NCBI RefSeq assembly: GCF_017349295.1
Contig: NZ_JAFMPK010000028.1
Span: forward strand, 1 to 64,000
DNA length: 64,000 nucleotides
Direction of reading: 5' to 3'
Source: Myceligenerans salitolerans
Lineage (GTDB): Bacteria > Actinomycetota > Actinomycetes > Actinomycetales > Cellulomonadaceae
The position numbers were made by a program, and so were the translations under genes. Positions within the stretch are counted from its first letter, which is position 1; each line of letters starts with the position of its first letter. Of the stretch, positions 52,612 through 63,145 are shown piece by piece. Below the pieces are notes generated by a model that was given only the letters and a program-made list of their open reading frames with translations, did not search any database and was not told the DNA's origin.

Positions 52612-52720
52612 GAGCGGCGCGTCACCGGCTCGTGGCGGTGGCGCGCCGGCCGGGTCCGTCCCACCACGCCGGAAGAGAGGGCTTCCGGAAGCGAGACCTC
52701 ACGGGCCGGCAGTACGCGAC

Positions 52721-52767
52721 GCAGCCCCGGACGGTCTCGGGGAAGGGGTGAGACCGTCCGGGGCTGC
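52721..52767. terminator. 18-bp perfect stem, bidirectional terminator
   Basis: Arms 52721-52738 and 52750-52767 pair perfectly over 18 bp with an 11-base loop, between the convergent SDR-like gene (ends 52611) and aceB (ends 52885). Nothing else is seen in this 273-base gap. Confidence 0.75.
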
Positions 52768-52884
52768 GGCTCGGCACCCTCGCGGCCGGTGCCGTGACGG
52801 GCGGCGCGGGTGGCGCCGGTCCGTACGGCCCGTGCGACGCGTTCTGTCTGCCTCAGAAATCCAGAGGGTGCCGCCTGGTGAACC

Positions 52885-54612
<1,728 letters not shown>

Positions 54613-54654
54613 CTCGGTCCTCCAGTGCGTGAGGGCGGGCGGTCGTGCGGGGTG

Positions 54655-54692
54655 CCGAGACAGTCGCCCGTCGCTCGGAGCGACTGCCTCGG
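54655..54692 (-). terminator. Intercistronic hairpin between aceA and aceB
   Basis: Arms 54655-54667 and 54680-54692 pair over 13 bp with one mismatch. It could be a partial terminator or mRNA stabiliser that sets the ratio of the two glyoxylate-shunt enzymes. No T tract. Confidence 0.45.
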
Positions 54693-54779
54693 CCGTTGTT
54701 GGGCTGGGGGTGCGTGACTGTCGGAGCTGTCTGCCGACGCTCGTCGGGCGCCGCTTCGGGCGGGGTGCCCTTCGTCGCG

Positions 54780-56156
54780 TCAGAACTGTGCCGACTCCGT
54801 GGAGCCCGCCATCGCCGTCGTGGCCGAGTCCGGGTTCAGGGCCGTGGAGACGCGGTCGAAGTAGCCGGTGCCGACCTCGCGCTGGTGCTTGGTGGCGGTG
54901 TAGCCCCGCTCCTCGGCGGCGAACTCGCGCTCCTGCAGCTCCACGTACGCGGTCATCTGCTCGCGGGCGTAGCCGTGCGCCAGGTCGAACATCGAGTAGT
55001 TCAGCGCGTGGAAGCCGGCCAGGGTGATGAACTGGAACGTGAAGCCCATCGCGCCCAGCTCGCGCTGGAACTTCGCGATCGTGTCGTCGTCGAGGTGCTT
55101 CTTCCAGTTGAACGACGGCGAGCAGTTGTAGCTCAGCATCTGGTCCGGGAAGTCCGACTTCACGGCCTCGGCGAACTTGCGCGCGAGTTCGAGGTCCGGC
55201 GTGCCGGTCTCCATCCAGATCAGGTCGGAGTACGGGGCGTACGCCTTGGCGCGGGCGATGCACGGCTCGATGCCGTTCGTCACCTCGTAGAAGCCCTCGG
55301 CGGTGCGCTCGCCGGTGATGAACGGGCGGTCCCGCTCGTCGACGTCGGAGGTGATGAGAGTCGCTGCCTCGGCGTCGGTGCGGGCGATCACCACGGACGG
55401 CACGTCGGCGACGTCGGCCGCGAGGCGTGCGGCGTTCAGCGTGCGGATGTGCTGCTGGGTCGGGATGAGCACCTTGCCCCCGAGGTGGCCGCACTTCTTC
55501 TCCGAGGCGAGCTGGTCCTCCCAGTGCACCCCGGCCGCGCCGGCGGTGATCATGGACTTCATCAGCTCGTACGCGTTGAGCGGGCCGCCGAACCCGGCCT
55601 CCGCGTCGGCGACGATCGGGGCGAGCCAGTCGCGCGTGGCCGTCCCGTTCTCGGCGACGTCGATCTGGTCGGCGCGCAGCAGCGCGTTGTTGATCCGGCG
55701 CACCACCGCCGGCACGGAGTTCGCCGGGTAGAGCGACTGGTCGGGGTAGGTCTGGCCCGCGAGGTTCGCGTCACCGGCGACCTGCCAGCCCGAGAGATAG
55801 ATCGCCTGGAGGCCGGCCTTCACCTGCTGCACGGCCTGGTTGCCGGTGAGCGCCCCGAGCGCGTTGACGAAGTCCTCCTCGTGGAGCTGCTTCCACAGGC
55901 GTTCGGCACCCCGCCGGGCCAAAGTGTGCTCCTCACCGACGGACCCGCGCAGCGCGACGACGTCCTCGGCGGTGAAGGTCCGCTCGATGCCGGCCCAGCG
56001 CGGGTCGCTCGCCCAGCTCTCCTCCAGGGCCGCCGCGGTGGTCACCTGGTCGCCCGGGCGACTGGCGGCCGGCGACGCGGCGGGGGAGCCGTCGGCGGCC
56101 TGAGGGCTCGCGGCCCCCGGAAGACTGCGGCGGGTCACGATGGTCGGAGCGGTCAT
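54780..56156 (-). CDS. aceA: Isocitrate lyase
   Basis: 458 aa. Splits isocitrate to glyoxylate and succinate. The catalytic loop KKCGHLGGK is intact near 215, with [16 protein letters not shown] (magnesium site), EDQLASEKK, and [17 protein letters not shown] 56156 with AGGAGG. An N-terminal extension of ~35 residues rich in Ala/Ser/Pro precedes the family core. Divergent from the RamB-like regulator, the classic arrangement in actinobacteria. Confidence 0.96.
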   Translation of the reverse strand: MTAPTIVTRRSLPGAASPQAADGSPAASPAASRPGDQVTTAAALEESWASDPRWAGIERTFTAEDVVALRGSVGEEHTLARRGAERLWKQLHEEDFVNALGALTGNQAVQQVKAGLQAIYLSGWQVAGDANLAGQTYPDQSLYPANSVPAVVRRINNALLRADQIDVAENGTATRDWLAPIVADAEAGFGGPLNAYELMKSMITAGAAGVHWEDQLASEKKCGHLGGKVLIPTQQHIRTLNAARLAADVADVPSVVIARTDAEAATLITSDVDERDRPFITGERTAEGFYEVTNGIEPCIARAKAYAPYSDLIWMETGTPDLELARKFAEAVKSDFPDQMLSYNCSPSFNWKKHLDDDTIAKFQRELGAMGFTFQFITLAGFHALNYSMFDLAHGYAREQMTAYVELQEREFAAEERGYTATKHQREVGTGYFDRVSTALNPDSATTAMAGSTESAQF

Positions 56157-56299
56157 GGCGGATACCTCCTGGTTTGCGTTCTCCGCTGTGGGACTGATTC
56201 GACCTTCTGCCATCGGGACGCTCCAGATCTACTGCAACCCGGGAGAAATTTCGCCAAACTTCTGCTGGACGGAACGATCGCGCTGTGTCACCCTCAGGT

Positions 56300-57793
56300 A
56301 TGCCCACGACGACGTCGAAACACGGAACCGCGCGAAATGCTCTCGCCGGCCCGCCGGATGCGGAGCCCGACGCACTCACGATCGGCCGCCAGGTCCGCTT
56401 CCTGCGCACCCGGCAGGGGATGAAGCTGGAGGACCTCGCAGCGGCGATCGGGCGCGCGCCGTCACAGGTCAGCGCGCTGGAGAACGGAAAGCGCGAGCCC
56501 AAGTTCTCGCAGTTGCAGGCCCTCGCGAAGGCGCTGGGGGCCGGCGTGGACGACCTGCTCGACCCGACGCCGCCGTCGGAGCGTGACGCTCTCGAGATCG
56601 AGCTGGGCCGAGTCCAGCGTGGCCCCCTCTTCGCGGCCCTCGGCCTCGGCGGGGTGCGGATCGGCAAGTCGCTGCCCGACGACGCCCTGCGCACCATCCT
56701 CGGGCTGAACCGCGAACTCGAACGGCTGCACGCGGAGCGGGCGCTCACGCCGGAGGAAGCGCGGCGGGCCAACGCGGAACTACGGGCCGAGATGCGCGCG
56801 TCCGACAACTACATCCCCGAGCTCGAGGAGGTGGCCCGCGACCTGCTGGACGACGTCGGGCACACGAGCGGTCCGCTGCCGCAGCGGATCGCCGCGGAGA
56901 TCGCGGAGAACCTCGGCTTCACGCTGCACTACGTGCCGGACCTGCCGCACTCCACCCGATCGGTGATCGACAACCGCAACCACCGCCTGTACCTACCGGC
57001 GAGCGGGCCCCGTGGCCGCTCGAACGCGCGGTCGGCGATGCTGCAGGCGCTCGCCTCGCACATCCTCGGGCACACCGAGCCGCAGAACTACGGTGATTTC
57101 CTGCGCCAGCGCGTCGAGGCGAACTACCTGGCCGCGGCGCTGCTCGTGCCCGAGAAGGCGGGAGTGCGATTCCTGCGCGACGCGAAGGACACCAAGACCA
57201 TCGCGATCGAGGACCTGCGGGACGCGTTCGCCGTCTCCTTCGAGACCGCCGCCCACCGCTTCACCAACCTCGCCACCAAGCACCTCGGCATCCCGGTGCA
57301 CTTCATGAAGGTGCACGAGTCGGGGATCCTGCACAAGGCGTACGAGAACGACGGCGTGAGCTTTCCGGCCGACCCGCTCGGCGCGGTCGAGGGCCAGCAC
57401 GTGTGCCGCAAGTGGACCGCGCGGGTGGTCTTCGGGGTGGAGGACAAGTTCAACCCGTATGCGCAGTACACGGACACGCCGTCGGGCACCTACTGGTGCA
57501 CCTCGCGCGTGGAGAACACGCAGGACGGCGCGTTCTCGGTGTCGGTCGGCGTACCGTTCGCGCACGTCAAGTGGTTTGCCGGGCGCGAGACCACGCACCG
57601 CGACGAGTCCCGCTGCCCCGACGAGTCCTGCTGCCGGCGGCCGCCGGCGGACCTGGCCGAGAAGTGGCAGGACCACGCGTGGCCCTCCGCACGCCCCCAC
57701 GCCTCGATGCTCGCGGCGATGCCGGCGGGGGCTTTCCCCGGTGTCGAGACCCGCGAGGTCTACTCCTTCCTGGACCGCCACGCCCCGGCCTGA
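56300..57793 (+). CDS. ramB: RamB-like regulator (HTH plus IrrE-type domain)
   Basis: 497 aa from ATG 56300; a GTG at 56285 would add five residues. HTH_3 near 30-85: GRQVRFLRTRQGMKLEDLAAAIGRAPSQVSALENGKREP (span). Then the peptidase-like IrrE/ScfR region (LASHILGHTEPQNYG) and a C-terminal domain with a Cys cluster RCPDESCCRRPP. RamB represses acetate and glyoxylate genes in corynebacteria. It is divergent from aceA; TTT-N4-AAA at 56249-56258 in the gap is RamB-site-like but weak. It probably also touches the CoA-transferase operon downstream. Confidence 0.9.
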   Translation: MPTTTSKHGTARNALAGPPDAEPDALTIGRQVRFLRTRQGMKLEDLAAAIGRAPSQVSALENGKREPKFSQLQALAKALGAGVDDLLDPTPPSERDALEIELGRVQRGPLFAALGLGGVRIGKSLPDDALRTILGLNRELERLHAERALTPEEARRANAELRAEMRASDNYIPELEEVARDLLDDVGHTSGPLPQRIAAEIAENLGFTLHYVPDLPHSTRSVIDNRNHRLYLPASGPRGRSNARSAMLQALASHILGHTEPQNYGDFLRQRVEANYLAAALLVPEKAGVRFLRDAKDTKTIAIEDLRDAFAVSFETAAHRFTNLATKHLGIPVHFMKVHESGILHKAYENDGVSFPADPLGAVEGQHVCRKWTARVVFGVEDKFNPYAQYTDTPSGTYWCTSRVENTQDGAFSVSVGVPFAHVKWFAGRETTHRDESRCPDESCCRRPPADLAEKWQDHAWPSARPHASMLAAMPAGAFPGVETREVYSFLDRHAPA

Positions 57794-57848
57794 CCGGATG
57801 AGGGCCCGGGACGGCGGCGTCGTCGGGCGGGGCCTTCTCACGGCGGCG

Positions 57849-57864
57849 ATCCTGTGTGCAGGAT
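57849..57864. promoter_or_regulatory. 6-bp inverted repeat before the CoA-transferase operon
   Basis: ATCCTG-TGTG-CAGGAT lies 43 bases before the ATG at 57907, in the promoter region. A small operator is possible; nothing proves it. Confidence 0.35.
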
Positions 57865-57906
57865 GACTACCCCGGCGAGACCCGCCGGGAGGACAGGGAG
57901 AGGACG

Positions 57907-58722
57907 ATGACCGGACTGGACAAGCAGGTCGCCACAGCGGCCGAGGCCGTGGCCGACATCCCCGACGGAGCCACACTCGCCGTCGGCGGTTTCGGACTGT
58001 GCGGTAACCCGATGGCACTCATCACCGCGCTCCTGGAGCAGGGCACCAGCGAGCTGTCGGTGGTGTCGAACAACTGCGGCGTGGACGACTGGGGGCTGGG
58101 CCTCCTGCTGGGGGCGAAGCGCATCCGGAAGATGACCTCCTCGTACGTGGGGGAGAACAAGGAGTTCGAGCGGCAGTTCCTCTCGGGCGAGCTCGAGGTG
58201 GAGCTCACTCCGCAGGGGACGCTGGCCGAGAAGCTGCGGGCCGGCGGCTCGGGGATCGCCGCCTTCTTCACCCGGACCGGCGTCGGGACGCAGATCGCCG
58301 AGGGCGGCCTCCCGATGAGGTACGACGGCGCCGGCGGCGTCGCGCACGCGAGCCCGCCCAAGGAGGTCCGCACCTTCGACGGTCCCGACGGCCCGGCCGA
58401 GTACGTGCTGGAGGAGGCCATCAGCTGCGACTTCGCCCTCGTCCACGCCCTGCGTGGCGACCGGCACGGCAACCTGGTGTTCAACAGGTCGGCGCGCAAC
58501 TTCTCCCCGCAGGCGGCGATGGCCGGGAGGGTGTGCATCGCGCAGGTCGAGGAACTCGTCGAGCCGGGCGAGCTCGAGCCGGACCAGATCCACCTGCCCG
58601 GGGTGTTCGTGCACCGCGTCGTCGAGGTGGGCACCGACATCGAGAAGCGGATCGAGCGACGGACCGTCACCGAGGCGCCGTCGTCGGCCGGGGCGTCGGG
58701 CACGACCGGACAGGAGGGCTGA
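57907..58722 (+). CDS. scoA: 3-oxoacid CoA-transferase subunit A
   Basis: 271 aa, ATG 57907 with GAGAGGAC. CoA-binding fold of class I CoA transferases: AVGGFGLCGNPMALITALL near 27-45, GVDDWGLGLLLGAKRIRKMTSSYVGEN, and GRVCIAQVEELVEPGEL. A C-terminal tail of ~35 residues (RRTVTEAPSSAGASG) is longer than in most relatives. Acts with subunit B, starting 4 bases after its stop. Acetoacetate is the likely substrate because the next gene is an AtoB-like thiolase; beta-ketoadipate is an alternative. Confidence 0.92.
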   Translation: MTGLDKQVATAAEAVADIPDGATLAVGGFGLCGNPMALITALLEQGTSELSVVSNNCGVDDWGLGLLLGAKRIRKMTSSYVGENKEFERQFLSGELEVELTPQGTLAEKLRAGGSGIAAFFTRTGVGTQIAEGGLPMRYDGAGGVAHASPPKEVRTFDGPDGPAEYVLEEAISCDFALVHALRGDRHGNLVFNRSARNFSPQAAMAGRVCIAQVEELVEPGELEPDQIHLPGVFVHRVVEVGTDIEKRIERRTVTEAPSSAGASGTTGQEG

Positions 58723-58725
58723 GGC

Positions 58726-59385
58726 ATGGCACTGACACGTCAGCAGATGGCCGCGCGGGCCGCGCGCGAGCTCGGGGACGGCATGTACGTCAATCTCGGG
58801 ATCGGCCTGCCCACCCTGGTGCCCAACTACGTGCCCGAAGGCCGGGAGCTGGTGCTCCAGTCCGAGAACGGCCTGCTCGGCGTCGGACCCTACCCGACCG
58901 AGGACGCCGTCGACCCGGACCTGATCAACGCGGGGAAGGAGACCGTCACGCTCTTGCCCGGCGCGTCCGTCTTCGACGCGGCGACCAGCTTCGGGATGAT
59001 CCGCGGCGGCAAGATCGACGCCGCGATCCTGGGCGCCATGCAGGTCTCCGCCTCCGGGGACATCGCGAACTGGATGATTCCCGGAAAGATGGTCAAGGGC
59101 ATGGGCGGTGGCATGGACCTCGTGCACGGTGCCCGGCGGGTGGTCGTCCTCATGGAGCACGTCGCCAAGAACGGCACCGCGAAGGTGGTGAACGAGTGCA
59201 CGCTCCCGCTCACCGGCAAGGGTGTGGTGGACCGGATCATCACCGACCTCGCCGTGCTGGACGTGACGCCCGAGGGCCTGGTACTCAGGGAGCTGGCACC
59301 GGGAGTGAGCGCGGACGACGTACGCGCCGCCACCGAGCCCGAGGTTCTCGTGCCGGACGACGTGGTCACCGCCACCACGGCCTGA
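58726..59385 (+). CDS. scoB: 3-oxoacid CoA-transferase subunit B
   Basis: 219 aa catalytic subunit. The catalytic Glu is in [12 protein letters not shown] near 46; flanks [20 protein letters not shown] and [23 protein letters not shown] are typical. Makes a covalent glutamyl-CoA intermediate. Immediately downstream of subunit A with its own ribosome site in GGAGGG; the thiolase follows after 64 bases. Confidence 0.93.
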   Translation: MALTRQQMAARAARELGDGMYVNLGIGLPTLVPNYVPEGRELVLQSENGLLGVGPYPTEDAVDPDLINAGKETVTLLPGASVFDAATSFGMIRGGKIDAAILGAMQVSASGDIANWMIPGKMVKGMGGGMDLVHGARRVVVLMEHVAKNGTAKVVNECTLPLTGKGVVDRIITDLAVLDVTPEGLVLRELAPGVSADDVRAATEPEVLVPDDVVTATTA

Positions 59386-59449
59386 GCCACCTCGACCGGC
59401 GCACCGGACCGCTCACGAGGCGGCACGGTGCAGTGACGAAGGAGAAATC

Positions 59450-60637
59450 ATGAGCAGTGACGACGTGGTCATCGTCTCGGCGGCACGGACGCCGCAGGGG
59501 CGGCTGAAGGGTGCGCTGGCGTCGCTCGGCGCGGTGGAGCTCGGAGCCGTGGCGGCACGGAAGGCCCTCGAGGGCGCCGGCACGCTGGCGGGTGACGTGG
59601 ACCGGGTGATCTTCGGCCAGGTCGTGCAGGCCGGGGCGGGCCAGAACCCGGCGCGGCAGACGGCCGTGGCGGCAGGGGTCTCCTGGGACGTGCAGGCCGT
59701 GACGATCAACAAGGTGTGCCTGTCCGGTCTGACCGCGATCATCGACGGGGCGCGGATGCTGCGGACCGGCGAGGCGACCGTGGTGCTGGCGGGCGGGCAG
59801 GAGTCGATGACGAACGCCCCGCACCTGTTGCCGGGCTCACGCGCGGGATTCGCGTACGGGCCGGTGACGATGCAGGACTCGGTGGCGCACGACGCCCTGA
59901 CCGATTCCTTCGACCGGGTGTCGATGGGAGAGTCGACCGAGGAGCACAACACCGGCGACGTGGCGGTGTCGCGGGAGGAGCAGGACGCGGTGGCGGCGGC
60001 GTCGCACCAGAGGGCCGCGGCCGCGTGGAAGGACGGCCTCTTCGAGGCCGAGATCGCGCCGGTGTCGGTGCCGCAGCGGCGCGGTGAGCCCGTCGAGGTG
60101 AGGACGGACGAGGGCGTCCGGCCCGACACGACCGCCGAGAGCCTGGCGAAGCTGCGCCCGGCGTTCACGAAGGACGGGACACTGACCGCGGGCAACTCCT
60201 CGCAGATCTCCGACGGCGCGGCGGCGCTGGTCCTGACCACGCGGGCGCACGCGGAAGCCGCCGGGGTGCCCGTGCTCGCGACCGTGCGGTCGTGGGGGCA
60301 GGTGGCAGGGCCGGACAACTCCCTCCACTCCCAGCCGGCGCGCGCGGTCGAGCGGGCCCTCGACCGCGAGGGCTGGTCCGTGGGCGACCTCGACGTGGTC
60401 GAGATCAACGAGGCGTTCGCCGTCGTGGCGGTGGTCTCCGCCCGGCGCCTCGGCCTATCGATGGAGCAGGTCAACGTCCATGGTGGGGGAATCTCCGTGG
60501 GCCACCCGGTCGGCGCGTCCGGTGCGCGGATCGCGGTCCACGCGGCCCACGAACTGGCCCGCCGGGGCGGCGGACGCGCGGTGGTCGCGCTGTGCGGCGG
60601 TGGCGGGCAGGGTGAGGCCCTGCTGCTGGAGGCGTAG
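59450..60637 (+). CDS. Acetyl-CoA C-acetyltransferase (thiolase)
   Basis: 395 aa, ATG 59450 with GAAGGAGAAA. Thiolase motifs complete: nucleophilic Cys in NKVCLSGL near 87, HGGGISVGHPVGASGAR with the catalytic His near 350, and CGGGGQGEAL with the second Cys near 382. The N-terminal SAARTPQGRLKGALASL is AtoB/ThlA-like. Splits acetoacetyl-CoA from the CoA-transferase into two acetyl-CoA. Third gene of the operon, ended by a 16-bp terminator. Confidence 0.93.
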   Translation: MSSDDVVIVSAARTPQGRLKGALASLGAVELGAVAARKALEGAGTLAGDVDRVIFGQVVQAGAGQNPARQTAVAAGVSWDVQAVTINKVCLSGLTAIIDGARMLRTGEATVVLAGGQESMTNAPHLLPGSRAGFAYGPVTMQDSVAHDALTDSFDRVSMGESTEEHNTGDVAVSREEQDAVAAASHQRAAAAWKDGLFEAEIAPVSVPQRRGEPVEVRTDEGVRPDTTAESLAKLRPAFTKDGTLTAGNSSQISDGAAALVLTTRAHAEAAGVPVLATVRSWGQVAGPDNSLHSQPARAVERALDREGWSVGDLDVVEINEAFAVVAVVSARRLGLSMEQVNVHGGGISVGHPVGASGARIAVHAAHELARRGGGRAVVALCGGGGQGEALLLEA

Positions 60638-60653
60638 CCGCCGGAGGACGGTG

Positions 60654-60705
60654 ACGGCCGGGAGGTACGGCGCGGGCCCTGCCCGTCGTCGTACCTCCCG
60701 GCCGT
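60654..60705. terminator. 16-bp perfect stem, bidirectional terminator
   Basis: Arms 60654-60669 and 60690-60705 pair perfectly over 16 bp. It follows the thiolase by 16 bases and faces nhaA, whose stop is at 60800. Confidence 0.8.
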
Positions 60706-60799
60706 TCGTTCTACGGGGGGGGCGTGGTGCCCCCGGCGCCCAGGCGCCGTCCCGGCCCTGGGGCGCCGTCGGGCGCGTCGTCGTCGGGCACGTGTCCCG

Positions 60800-62101
60800 T
60801 CAGCCGTGTTCGCGCACGTCCTTCTCGTCGCCGATGAAGTCGCGCACGTCGTCGGCGATGCCGTCGAGGTTCATGTCGGCGGTCCGGGCGCGCCGGGCGT
60901 CCCAGCGGAGCGTCACGGCACCGAGGAGCGCGGCGATCACCGATCCGATGAGGATCGCGATCTTCGCTCCGTCGGCATGTTCCGCATCACCGAACGACAA
61001 CTCGCTGATCAGTAGCGACACGGTGAATCCGATGCCGGCCAGCAGGCCGACGGGCAGGAGGTCGCGGACGCCGATACCGCTGGCCAGGCGCAGCGGTGTC
61101 AGCCGGATGGCGAGCCAGGTGGTGCCCAGCACGCCGATGATCTTGCCGAGGACGAGACCGACCACGATCGCCGGGACGACGGGCTGACCCACCAGCGCGG
61201 CCGGGCCGGCGCCCTCGACCAGCGACACACCGGCCGAGAAGAAGGCGAAGATCGGCAGCGCCAGGCCGGACGACCACGGCCGGACATGGTGCTCGTAGGT
61301 GTGCGTCCGGGTGTCCGGCTCGCCGTGCCTCGCCATGGCGGGAACCATGAAGCCGCACAGCACTCCGGCCACCGTGGCGTGCACGCCCGACATGTGCATG
61401 AAGGCCCAGGCCAAGAACGCGAGCGGCAGCAGGATCCACCACCGTGGCTTCCCGCTGCGCACGTGCCAGCCGAACAGGGCCACGCACGCCAGGGCACCCA
61501 GCAGCGGCCACCAGTGGATCTCCGAGGTGTAGAAGACCGCGATGACGATGATCGCGAGCAGATCGTCCACGACGGCGAGCGTGAGCAGGAACGTGCGGAT
61601 CGCGACGGGCAGGCCCTTGCCGAAGACGGCCAGCACCGCCAGGGCGAACGCGATGTCCGTCGCCGTCGGGATCGCCCAGCCGTGGATCAGGTCTCCCGCA
61701 CCGAACGCGAAGATCATGCCGACATACAGCAGGGCGGGGAGCACCATGCCGCCGACGGCGGCCAGCATCGGAACCCCCGCCTCCTTGGGGCTGCGAAGAC
61801 TGCCCGCGACGAACTCGTGCTTGAGTTCCACCCCGACGACGAAGAAGAACACGGCGAGCAAGCCGTCGGCCGCCCATTCGGCCAGGGTCAGGTCGAGGTG
61901 CACCGGCAGGCCGAACAGCTCCGCCGGGCCGAGGGTGATCGCGGCGAGTCCCTGGTACGACTCCAGCCACGGCGAGTTGGCCCACAGCAGGGCGATGACC
62001 GCCGCACCGATGAGCAGCCCACCGCCGGTCGTCTCACGGCTCACCCATCTACGGAGCTTCTGGACGGGTCCTGAGGCCTCGACGGCGGCGGATGTGGTCA
62101 C
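60800..62101 (-). CDS. nhaA: Na+/H+ antiporter NhaA
   Basis: 433 aa, GTG 62101 with AAGGAG. About twelve transmembrane helices; the essential Asp pair is in TLAVVDDLLAIIVIAVFY near 165, preceded by ATDIAFALAVLAVFG. FFFVVGVELKHEFVAGSL and GIGFTVSLLISELSF are conserved. Exports sodium in exchange for protons. A cytoplasmic tail (RWDARRARTADMNLDGIADDVRDF) extends past the last helix. Single gene. Confidence 0.95.
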   Translation of the reverse strand: MTTSAAVEASGPVQKLRRWVSRETTGGGLLIGAAVIALLWANSPWLESYQGLAAITLGPAELFGLPVHLDLTLAEWAADGLLAVFFFVVGVELKHEFVAGSLRSPKEAGVPMLAAVGGMVLPALLYVGMIFAFGAGDLIHGWAIPTATDIAFALAVLAVFGKGLPVAIRTFLLTLAVVDDLLAIIVIAVFYTSEIHWWPLLGALACVALFGWHVRSGKPRWWILLPLAFLAWAFMHMSGVHATVAGVLCGFMVPAMARHGEPDTRTHTYEHHVRPWSSGLALPIFAFFSAGVSLVEGAGPAALVGQPVVPAIVVGLVLGKIIGVLGTTWLAIRLTPLRLASGIGVRDLLPVGLLAGIGFTVSLLISELSFGDAEHADGAKIAILIGSVIAALLGAVTLRWDARRARTADMNLDGIADDVRDFIGDEKDVREHG

Positions 62102-62203
62102 GCAGGCTCCTTCGTTCCCCGGGGTGCGATCCAGCCCTACAACCCTACCTGTAACGTACCTTTGCCAGGACGGTCGTTCGCTCGGGGGTGAGCGTGGCAT
62201 CCG

Positions 62204-62761
62204 TCACGAAAGGTCCTGGAGTATCTCGCGGATGCGGGTGATCGTGTTCCAGTTGCGAGCGGTCAGGGTGGTGCCGGCCGCCGTGTCGAGCGCGGAGGTC
62301 GTGAGCTTGGAACGGCCGATCCCGTCCACGTAGTGCACGTACACGACGCCGGCGGCCACGCCGATGTGCTCGCGACCGGGATGCCGGAGGTCCAGCCGGG
62401 CGATCCCCGCCTCGTCGACGGTGCCGAAGGGTACGTGCACCTGGAGCTGCGACGGGTCCTCGCGAGCTGCCGCGGCGAACGGGTTCTCCGCGGCGATCGT
62501 GCGGAGCCGGTCGGCGGTCAGCGCGATGGCGGGTACGTCGGCACCCACCCGTTCGGCGAGGTTGCCGGTGAGGAGACGGGCGACGTCGTCGGGCACTTCG
62601 GCGCCCGACGTGCCCGACGTGAGGACGACGTTGCCGCTGTTGAGGAGGGTGCGGACGGTGGCGAAGCCGGCGTCGAGAGCCGCGCCGCGCAGGTCGGCCG
62701 CGGGGACGCGGCGGTTCGGACCCAGGTTCACCCCCCGGAGCAGGACGACGAATGCAGCCAT
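62204..62761 (-). CDS. DUF1697-family protein
   Basis: 185 aa, ATG 62761 at MAAFVVLLRGVNLGPNRRVP, the family's N-terminal signature. Then LNSGNVVLTSG near 42, an ENPFAAAAREDPSQLQV segment and the C-terminal TARNWNTITRI motif. Structure known for the family, function unknown. A GATATC lies just before the ATG and there is no ribosome site, so it may be leaderless. Divergent from the phoH region. Confidence 0.85.
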   Translation of the reverse strand: MAAFVVLLRGVNLGPNRRVPAADLRGAALDAGFATVRTLLNSGNVVLTSGTSGAEVPDDVARLLTGNLAERVGADVPAIALTADRLRTIAAENPFAAAAREDPSQLQVHVPFGTVDEAGIARLDLRHPGREHIGVAAGVVYVHYVDGIGRSKLTTSALDTAAGTTLTARNWNTITRIREILQDLS

Positions 62762-63141
62762 CCCGATATCTTGTCGGATCGATCCGAGGGGCGCCACCAC
62801 CGGGTGCGGGACGGCATGCTCGACGTCGCTAGCCGGATGCTTGACTCTTCCTTGGCGATTGAGCCAAGAAGTTACCAAGATGTGAACAGTGTGTGACATC
62901 TCACGACGCGACCGGGTCAGGTACTGGCCAGAACTTCCATGGCGGCGTACGTTCACGAACAAGGACGGCACCCAGTCGTCCTTCGGGAGGCCACCTATGG
63001 AGTTACCGCTCCGTGGAGGGGGTCGATCCCGACCCTGTGCCGCGGTGTCGTGCGCCAGGGGCGGGCCGACCGCTCATCCACCAGCTTCGTGAACCACGAC
63101 GCGGCTGCGAAGGCGCTTCGGCGCCGGAGGGAGCACATGCC
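62762..63141 (+). other. 380-base phoH leader region
   Basis: Holds the divergent promoters for DUF1697 and phoH. TTGACT (62841-62846), a CTTGGC/GCCAAG hairpin, AGATGT-N12-ACATCT (62878-62883 and 62896-62901) and a 7-bp hairpin AAGGACG/CGTCCTT (62961-62983) suggest a structured, possibly regulated leader. A weak ORF (next entry) is inside. No known riboswitch is recognised. Confidence 0.4.
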
Positions 63142-63145
63142 ATGA
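62939..63145 (+). CDS. Doubtful 68-aa ORF overlapping phoH (possible antitoxin)
   Basis: Open from ATG 62939 to the TGA at 63143-63145, overlapping the phoH ATG by ATGA. No ribosome site precedes it, and third-position GC is only about 70%, far below true genes here. The end is basic ([11 protein letters not shown]). In mycobacteria a small overlapping antitoxin gene (phoAT) precedes PIN-phoH2; that parallel is the only reason to list it. Confidence 0.25.
   Translation: MAAYVHEQGRHPVVLREATYGVTAPWRGSIPTLCRGVVRQGRADRSSTSFVNHDAAAKALRRRREHMP

Noticed and set aside
62762-63141. Known riboswitch (c-di-AMP, SAM, cobalamin) before phoH
   Set aside because: None of the conserved core bases I know for these classes is visible; kept only as an unspecified leader.
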